A DNA stretch of 10,125 nucleotides from an uncultured Eubacteriales bacterium (GTDB lineage Bacteria > Bacillota > Clostridia > Oscillospirales > Oscillospiraceae), in the NCBI GenBank assembly GCA_900555735.1, contig USMI01000056.1, positions 1 to 10,125 on the forward strand. Reading direction: 5' to 3'. The notes beneath the pieces are model-generated. The model worked only from the letters and a program-made list of their open reading frames with translations. It had not been told where the DNA came from and searched no databases. The position numbers were made by a program, and so were the translations under genes. Shown here one piece after another: positions 6,773-10,125 of this stretch. Positions within the stretch are counted from its first letter, which is position 1. Each line of letters begins with the position of its first letter.

Positions 6773-6802
6773 GCGCAGGGGCGTCATCTGACGCCCCTGC
6801 GC
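6773..6802 (+). other. Intercistronic hairpin without T run
   Basis: A perfect 14-base inverted repeat (6773-6786 with 6789-6802) lies in the 82-nt gap between the two DUF4430 genes. No T run follows on either side, so full termination is unlikely. It may stabilise the upstream message 3' end or tune the ratio of the two proteins (inference). Confidence 0.65.
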
Positions 6803-6830
6803 ACAGCGCTATTCTGAGAGGTATGGAAAA

Positions 6831-7670
6831 ATGACGAAAAAGCATGTAAAGCGGATGCTGGCGGCGCTGCTGGCGGCATTGACGCTGCTGTCGCTGGCGG
6901 CCTGCGGCAATACGGCTGCCGGAAGCGATGCGCCTGACGCTCCCCCGGCGCAGAAGCAGACCGACGAGAAGAAGGACAATACCGCAAAAACCGGCGACAA
7001 GACCGGCAGCAAGACCGGTGATACCAAAAAGAACGATACCGCCACCGGCGGCACCACGACGGACAAGGACGGCAAAAAGACCGACACGTCCGACGGCAAG
7101 AATAAGCCGGACACGACCTCCGGTAAGCCGGTGGTCACCGATAACGGCCAGCAGGGGACAACGACCTCCGGCGGCAAGGATACCTCAGGCAAGGACAACA
7201 GCGGCAAGACGGAAACGCCTGCCGCACCGACCCAGCCGGAGACGCCCAGCACCCCCTCCGGCCCCTCCTGCACCATTTCCATCTCCTGCGGCACGATCCT
7301 GAACAATATGGACATGTGCCGGGAGAACAAAAAGAACTATGTTCCCGCCAGCGGCGTGATCCTGTCCACCACGACGGTGACCTTCACCGAGGGCGAGACG
7401 GTCTATGACGTGCTGCAGCGGGTCTGCCGCGACAATGGCATCCAGATGGACTCCGTCTGGACGACCGCCTACAACAGCGCCTATGTGAAGGGCATCGCCA
7501 ATCTCTATGAGTTCGACGTGGGCGAAGGCTCCGGCTGGATGTACAAGGTCAACGGCTGGTTCCCCAACTATGGCTGCTCCAGCTATACGCTGAAGAACGG
7601 CGACGTCATCTGCTGGGTCTATACCTGCGATCTGGGCGACGACGTAGGCGGCGGCTATATGGCAGGCTGA
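6831..7670 (+). CDS. DUF4430 (transcobalamin beta-like) lipoprotein
   Basis: A 279-aa predicted lipoprotein. The signal peptide ends in a lipobox, LSLAAC, with the lipidated Cys at residue 25. Residues 26-145 are a low-complexity tether rich in K, T, D, G and then P. Residues 147-270 form one DUF4430 domain with GSGWMYKVNGWFPN (233-246) and NGDVICWVYT (256-265). This is the fold family of the C-terminal beta domain of transcobalamin and intrinsic factor, which covers one face of bound cobalamin. There is no alpha-barrel half. It follows the large surface protein by 82 nt and probably shares its transcript. The start is preceded by GAGAGG (6816-6821); the upstream ATG at 6823 stops after three codons. 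A likely role is holding corrinoid at the membrane for a transporter encoded elsewhere; this is inferred, and another small ligand is possible. Confidence 0.88.
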   Translation: MTKKHVKRMLAALLAALTLLSLAACGNTAAGSDAPDAPPAQKQTDEKKDNTAKTGDKTGSKTGDTKKNDTATGGTTTDKDGKKTDTSDGKNKPDTTSGKPVVTDNGQQGTTTSGGKDTSGKDNSGKTETPAAPTQPETPSTPSGPSCTISISCGTILNNMDMCRENKKNYVPASGVILSTTTVTFTEGETVYDVLQRVCRDNGIQMDSVWTTAYNSAYVKGIANLYEFDVGEGSGWMYKVNGWFPNYGCSSYTLKNGDVICWVYTCDLGDDVGGGYMAG

Positions 7671-7681
7671 ACCGCAGGATC

Positions 7682-7712
7682 AAAAACAGACCCGCAAGGG
7701 CCTGTTTTTTTT
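7682..7712 (+). terminator. Operon terminator after the lipoprotein
   Basis: AAAAACAG plus CCC (7682-7693) pairs with GGG plus CTGTTTTT (7698-7709) around a GCAA loop, with one A/C mismatch and eight T at 7705-7712. The A run on the left arm means it could also act in reverse, but no gene approaches from that side. Confidence 0.82.
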
Positions 7713-7756
7713 CGCGCTTCCGACGGAAACCGCCGCCTTCCGCGCGGGACATGGCG

Positions 7757-7762
7757 TACAAT
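7757..7762 (+). promoter_or_regulatory. Possible -10 element for noc
   Basis: TACAAT lies 23 nt before the noc start codon and downstream of a terminator, where a promoter is needed. I see no convincing -35 at the right spacing, so this is weak. Confidence 0.3.
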
Positions 7763-7784
7763 GGAGAAAAAGGAGTGAGCTGCC

Positions 7785-8597
7785 ATGAGAAACCGCCGGA
7801 AGGGTGAGTTTTTGTCCACCCGTGTTCAGTACATATCCCTGTCCCAACTGACCCCCAATCCCCAGCAGCCCCGCCGCAGCTTCGACGAGGCGGCGCTGCG
7901 TGAGCTGGCCGACAGCATCCGGGCCTACGGCATTTTGCAGCCCCTGACGGTGCGCCGGACAGGGGAGGGCTATCAGCTCATCGCCGGAGAGCGGCGGATG
8001 CGGGCCGCCCGCATTGCCGGATTGCGGGAGGTGCCCTGCCTTGTGGCGCAGGTGGACGAGCAGGACGCCGGGATGCTGGCCCTGATCGAAAATCTCCAGC
8101 GCCGGGATCTGGACTGCTTCGAGGAGGCCGCCGCCATCGCACGACTCATCAGCCGCTACGCCCTCAGTCAGGAGCAGGCGGCGGAAAAGCTGGGCAAATC
8201 CCAGTCCGCCGTGGCCAATAAGCTGCGGCTGCTGCGGCTGACGGAGCCGGTGCGGGAGGCCCTGCGCCGTGGCGGCCTGACGGAGCGCCATGCCCGTGCG
8301 CTGCTGCGTCTGCCGGACGAGACGGCGCAGCTTGCGGCGCTGTCGGTCATCACCGCCAGAGGAATGAACGTGGCCCAGACGGAGAGCTATGTGGAGACGC
8401 TGCTGACCGAGAAGCCCGCGCCCCAGCGCAGCGCCACCTATATCATCAAGGATGTGCGGCTGTTCCTCAACAGCATTGACCGCAGCCTGCAAATGATGCG
8501 TCAGAGCGGCGTGAACGCCGATCTGGGCCGCCGGGACACTGACAGCGAGATATTTCTGACCATCCGCATCCCCAAGGGCCGCCCCGCCCGTGCATAG
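7785..8597 (+). CDS. noc: ParB-family nucleoid occlusion protein Noc
   Basis: Noc binds specific chromosomal sites and blocks Z-ring assembly over the nucleoid. This 270-aa protein has the ParB/Srx CTP-binding N-terminal domain (about 16-105) with the GERRMRAA box (68-75) and IENLQR (101-106). A helix-turn-helix follows (126-152), then a C-terminal dimerisation region ending FLTIRIPK. Three features favour Noc over ParB/Spo0J: the recognition segment GKSQSAVANKLRLL (137-150), which I recall as SQS/GQS..ANKLRLL in Noc and SRPHIANHLRLL in Spo0J; the absence of a neighbouring parA; and the C-terminal motif, which matches B. subtilis Noc as I remember it. The N-terminal amphipathic membrane anchor of B. 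subtilis Noc is not obvious. A GGAGTGAG site lies 5-12 nt before the start. It has terminators on both sides, so it looks monocistronic. A chromosomal ParB is the main alternative. Confidence 0.8.
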   Translation: MRNRRKGEFLSTRVQYISLSQLTPNPQQPRRSFDEAALRELADSIRAYGILQPLTVRRTGEGYQLIAGERRMRAARIAGLREVPCLVAQVDEQDAGMLALIENLQRRDLDCFEEAAAIARLISRYALSQEQAAEKLGKSQSAVANKLRLLRLTEPVREALRRGGLTERHARALLRLPDETAQLAALSVITARGMNVAQTESYVETLLTEKPAPQRSATYIIKDVRLFLNSIDRSLQMMRQSGVNADLGRRDTDSEIFLTIRIPKGRPARA

Positions 8598-8621
8598 GAA
8601 AAACGACGTGTAGAATATGCG

Positions 8622-8652
8622 AAAAAAACCGCCCCCGGGCGGTTCTTTTTTT
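8622..8652 (+). terminator. noc terminator
   Basis: AACCGCCC (8627-8634) pairs with GGGCGGTT (8637-8644), flanked by an A run and by TTTTTTT (8646-8652). Its core recurs almost unchanged in the terminators at 9336 and 9861. Confidence 0.85.
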
Positions 8653-8678
8653 GTGTAGGTGGGGGAGGGAAAAGGAAC

Positions 8679-8800
8679 AAAGGCTCCCCTGTGTACGGGG
8701 AGCTGTCACGGCGCATGCCGTGACGGAGGGGTTGACCGCTGACGACAATCCCTCCGTCAACGCTTCGCGTTGCCATCTCCCTTTACACAAGGGAGGCTTT
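8679..8800. repeat. MITE-like palindromic intergenic element
   Basis: A 122-bp element with imperfect terminal inverted repeats: the first 26 bases match the reverse complement of the last 26 at about 20 positions, starting AAAGGCTCCC and ending GGGAGGCTTT. Internal hairpins include CTCCCC/GGGGAG, GTCACGGC-GCAT-GCCGTGAC and AACGC-TTC-GCGTT. GGAGGGGTTG is echoed by CAATCCCTCC. It holds no ORF of its own. From memory, closely similar elements are scattered in Oscillospiraceae genomes. The right end lies about 30 bp past the 3' end of the XRE gene. Confidence 0.72.
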
Positions 8801-8831
8801 GATATGCGTCCACCGCACCTCCGTGAGCCTG

Positions 8832-9047
8832 TCATTTGTTCATTTCCGGGTTTTTGGTGCGGCCCAGCAGATAGTCCACACTGACGTGATAAAAGTCCGC
8901 CAGCTTTACCAGATGCTCCGCCGTCAATGCGATAACGCCGGTCTCATACTGGGAATAGGTGTTCTGCGAGACATTCAGCAGCTCCGCCAGCTGTCGCTGC
9001 CGCAGGTCTTTGTCCTCCCGCAGCGCGCGGATATTGGGATAAAGCAT
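8832..9047 (-). CDS. Small XRE-family (Cro/CI-type) transcriptional regulator
   Basis: A 71-aa protein that is almost entirely a helix-turn-helix domain. The core is RQRQLAELLNVSQNTYSQYE (residues 16-35), followed by the usual LVKLADFYHVSVDYLLGR tail (46-63). It has no dimerisation or sensor domain, as in minimal phage- or plasmid-type repressors. The start has GAGGTGAT just upstream (complement of 9051-9058). It is divergent from a small gene across a 93-bp gap packed with repeated ACAGATA half-sites, which are probable operators for self-regulation and control of the neighbour. A CATAAT -10 for this gene (complement of 9065-9070) is possible, but its spacing from a TTGCAA is 20 bp. Confidence 0.9.
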   Translation of the reverse strand: MLYPNIRALREDKDLRQRQLAELLNVSQNTYSQYETGVIALTAEHLVKLADFYHVSVDYLLGRTKNPEMNK

Positions 9048-9081
9048 AGGATCACCTCGCGTGTATTATGCTTTATCTCTT

Positions 9082-9119
9082 TTACAGATATTGCAATTTA
9101 TCTGTAATACAGATATAAT
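9082..9119 (+). promoter_or_regulatory. Promoter with three XRE operator half-sites
   Basis: TTGCAA (9091-9096) and TATAAT (9114-9119) with a 17-bp spacer form a near-perfect promoter toward the small gene at 9141. TTACAGATA (9082-9090) and TATCTGTAA (9099-9107) form a perfect 9-bp inverted repeat around the -35. ATCTGT (9100-9105) and ACAGAT (9109-9114) form a second palindrome that overlaps the first and touches the -10. A bound dimer would block RNA polymerase. The adjacent XRE gene is the obvious candidate regulator. Confidence 0.75.
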
Positions 9120-9140
9120 AGAGAAAAAAGGAGGGACAAA

Positions 9141-9333
9141 ATGGCGGATTATGAAAAAATGTACCAGCTGCTGGCGGCGAAAAATGTACCTGCTGCTGGC
9201 GGCGAAAACGGAGCAGGCGCTGGAGCTGCTGGAGAGCGACGGCGACTGGAGACAGAAGGCGCTTCATACGGAGGTGCTGCTGATAACGGGCATGCAGGAA
9301 TGTGAAGAGATTTATGTTCAGACAACGGAATAA
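9141..9333 (+). pseudogene. Small acidic helical protein, frameshifted by a tandem duplication
   Basis: The best start is ATG 9141, with GGAGGG (9130-9135) just upstream and a strong promoter. It encodes MADYEKMYQLLAAK and then leaves the ancestral frame, stopping at 9303-9305 after 54 codons. A 25-bp tandem duplication, not a multiple of three, follows that segment. Removing one copy restores a 55-residue reading: MADYEKMYQLLAAK continues with TEQALELLESDG and ends ECEEIYVQTTE. It resembles small clostridial proteins of unknown function that I know only by general pattern. The downstream part could still be made from internal ATGs at 9151 or 9184 in the second frame, giving at most 61 or about 50 residues. 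No biochemical role is known to me. Confidence 0.65.
9155..9208 (+). repeat. 25-bp tandem duplication inside the small gene
   Basis: Bases 9155-9183 match 9180-9208 at every position except 9166 A versus 9191 T, giving a repeat unit of 25 bp. The unit contains ATGTACC and GCTGCTGGCGGCG. The single difference suggests the duplication is not brand new, or that one copy has mutated. Confidence 0.88.
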
Positions 9334-9335
9334 GG

Positions 9336-9366
9336 AAAAAGAACCGCCCCCGGGCGGTTCTTTTTT
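9336..9366 (+). terminator. Terminator of the small gene
   Basis: AAAAAGAACCGCCC (9336-9349) and its perfect complement (9352-9365) end in six T (9361-9366). The A run on the left makes it potentially bidirectional. Confidence 0.88.
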
Positions 9367-9370
9367 GTGC

Positions 9371-9441
9371 GGGGGAGGGCATCGCCCCCTACGAACCGAC
9401 CACCGATAGAACTCCGTAGGGCGGGGTGACCACACCCCGCC
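9371..9441. repeat. Palindromic intergenic repeat
   Basis: Nested inverted repeats fill the gap between two transcription units. GGGGG 9371-9375 pairs with CCCCC 9385-9389, CCCTACG 9387-9393 with CGTAGGG 9415-9421, and a perfect 9-bp hairpin, 9420-9428 with 9433-9441, has an ACCA loop. There is no coding potential and no T run. It resembles dispersed extragenic palindromes, but no second copy is in this window. Confidence 0.5.
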
Positions 9442-9461
9442 GCACGATGACCGCCTTACCG

Positions 9462-9490
9462 TTGACATCTGCCGCACTGTCCTTTATACT
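9462..9490 (+). promoter_or_regulatory. Strong sigma-A promoter of the zinc-ribbon gene
   Basis: TTGACA (9462-9467), a 17-bp spacer and TATACT (9485-9490). Both hexamers are the same as those of the riboswitch promoter. Transcription would begin near 9497, which rules out translation from the upstream in-frame ATG at 9426. Confidence 0.8.
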
Positions 9491-9521
9491 GGAAACATCA
9501 ATATCACAGGGAGGAACACCG

Positions 9522-9860
9522 ATGGACGCTTATAAGATCTGTCCCCAGTGCGGCACGCATAACGACCCGCAAAGCAGCCTGTGTACCAAATGCCAGAAAA
9601 CGCTGGTGGATGTGCCGGTATCCGGCGACCTCTCCAAGGTAGCGCCGGGGAAAAATCCGGTGGCGCAGATCCTGAAGGTCTGCGCTGTGGTAATTTACGT
9701 CTTTGCCGCTGCGACCGGCCTTATTGACGCAAGCAATTCCGGCGGTATGTATATGTACGTATTGCTGCGGGACTGTGCGATCGGATTCATGGCGGGAACA
9801 CTGCTGCTGGGCTTTTGCGAGATCATCCGTCTGCTGCACGAGATCAATCAGAGGAAATGA
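9522..9860 (+). CDS. Zinc-ribbon membrane protein of unknown function
   Basis: A 112-aa protein. The N-terminus has a zinc-ribbon pattern: CPQC at residues 7-10 and CTKC at 20-23. After a short linker come two hydrophobic stretches, about 48-67 and 79-100, both long enough to cross the membrane, separated by a short segment containing SNSGG. The ribbon would normally face the cytoplasm. This layout is common in small Firmicutes membrane proteins without assigned function, and I do not recognise a specific family. The start at 9522 is chosen because AGGGAGG (9508-9514) lies 7 nt upstream and the promoter lies just before it. A terminator follows directly, so it is monocistronic. Confidence 0.82.
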   Translation: MDAYKICPQCGTHNDPQSSLCTKCQKTLVDVPVSGDLSKVAPGKNPVAQILKVCAVVIYVFAAATGLIDASNSGGMYMYVLLRDCAIGFMAGTLLLGFCEIIRLLHEINQRK

Positions 9861-9888
9861 AAGAACCGCCGTAGGGCGGTTCTTTTTT
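9861..9888 (+). terminator. Terminator of the zinc-ribbon gene
   Basis: AAGAACCGCC (9861-9870) pairs perfectly with GGCGGTTCTT (9875-9884) around a GTAG loop and runs into six T (9883-9888). It begins at the base after the stop codon. Confidence 0.9.
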
Positions 9889-9936
9889 GCTTATACCTCC
9901 CACTTGAAACATCTGCTTTTCTTTTACCGGCACTTG

Positions 9937-9945
9937 TGGTATACT
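9937..9945 (+). promoter_or_regulatory. Extended -10 promoter of mnmE
   Basis: TGGTATACT (9937-9945) is a TGn-extended -10. The hexamer 17 bp upstream, TTTTCT, is a poor -35, as is often tolerated with an extended -10. It lies between a terminator and the mnmE start. Confidence 0.55.
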
Positions 9946-9984
9946 GCTATTTGTAAAACTATGCGCAAAAGGGAGGTCATCTCC

Positions 9985-10125
9985 ATGTCTGATACCATTG
10001 CCGCCATCGCTACGGCGCAAAGTCCCAGCGCCATCGGCATCCTGCGGCTCAGCGGACCGGATACCAAAAACGTGCTGGACGCGGTGTTTTTCCCGCGAAA
10101 CGGCAGGCCCATGTCACAGCAGGCC
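9985..10125 (+). CDS. mnmE: tRNA modification GTPase MnmE, N-terminal fragment
   Basis: The first 47 codons of MnmE (TrmE), which works with MnmG to install the aminomethyl-type modification on U34 of certain tRNAs, using a folate C1 donor and GTP. The opening MSDTIAAIATA and AIGILRLSGP (residues 16-25) match the conserved N-terminal folate-binding domain. The G domain and the C-terminal cysteine motif lie beyond the window edge. GGGAGG (9971-9976) precedes the ATG by 8 nt. In many Firmicutes mnmE is followed by mnmG, rsmG and then noc or the par genes; here noc lies upstream. Confidence 0.92.
   Translation, partial: MSDTIAAIATAQSPSAIGILRLSGPDTKNVLDAVFFPRNGRPMSQQA

Noticed and set aside
1469..6787. 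1772-codon open frame on the minus strand
   Set aside because: It is the exact codon-register antisense of the large surface protein, explained by absence of TTA, CTA and TCA codons. Its translation is low-complexity (G, A, L, H, V rich), with no sign of a real protein.
6928..7302. Arg/Pro-rich plus-strand ORF inside the lipoprotein gene
   Set aside because: It is an alternative-frame reading of the low-complexity Lys/Thr/Asp tether, without a start site of its own.
7680..8492. 270-codon minus-strand ORF opposite noc
   Set aside because: It is a shadow of noc in a GC-rich region. The plus-strand ParB-family motifs are unambiguous.
9061..9150. Upstream start at 9061 for the small gene
   Set aside because: It would translate through the operators and the promoter, before the expected transcription start. 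The frame is open there only by chance.
9426..9521. Upstream in-frame start giving a 144-aa zinc-ribbon protein
   Set aside because: The added segment overlaps a palindromic repeat and the promoter at 9462-9490, and it has no ribosome site. The start at 9522 has AGGGAGG in place.
1..10125. CRISPR array, insertion sequence with transposase, or rRNA
   Set aside because: No regularly spaced direct repeats, no transposase-like protein and no rRNA segments were seen on either strand.

Overview
The window looks like a chromosomal segment from a GC-rich, Gram-positive gut-type Clostridia (Oscillospiraceae-like). That is inferred from GC-rich Firmicutes-style codon use, a Noc-type ParB protein and mnmE close together (normally near oriC in Firmicutes), repeated GC-rich terminators with T runs, and a palindromic intergenic element of a style I associate with this family.

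Layout. (1) 1-165: 3' half of a tRNA-Ala(CGC), a strong terminator, then a second degenerate copy of the tRNA 3' end with its own terminator. (2) 247-738: a GNAT acetyltransferase that looks less GC-rich than its neighbours. (3) 797-1474: a near-consensus promoter and a roughly 640-nt leader. Its core (about 897-1125) has the conserved blocks, in order, of a cobalamin riboswitch in divergent form. It is followed by three consecutive intrinsic-terminator hairpins and a set of competing hairpins. (4) 1475-6748 and 6831-7670: a 1757-aa secreted, C-terminally anchored protein and a lipoprotein. Both carry the transcobalamin-like C-terminal domain (DUF4430); the large one also has an alpha/alpha-barrel domain like the other half of intrinsic factor/transcobalamin. 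(5) 7785-8597: Noc. (6) 8679-8800: a MITE-like palindromic repeat. (7) 8832-9366: an XRE repressor divergent from a small gene broken by a 25-bp tandem duplication, with repeated operator half-sites between them. (8) 9522-9860: a zinc-ribbon, two-membrane-segment protein. (9) 9985-end: the start of mnmE.

Main interpretation. Regions 3 and 4 together suggest a B12(corrinoid)-responsive surface-capture operon. A riboswitch senses intracellular cobalamin and controls an anchored, domain-shuffled relative of the animal B12 carriers plus a lipoprotein carrying only the beta-like domain. Ligand binding is inferred from family membership and context; it is not shown by the sequence. No transporter gene is in the window. 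The rest is ordinary chromosome with some signs of remodelling: tRNA-tail duplication, intergenic repeats, a frameshifted small gene, and noc upstream of mnmE.
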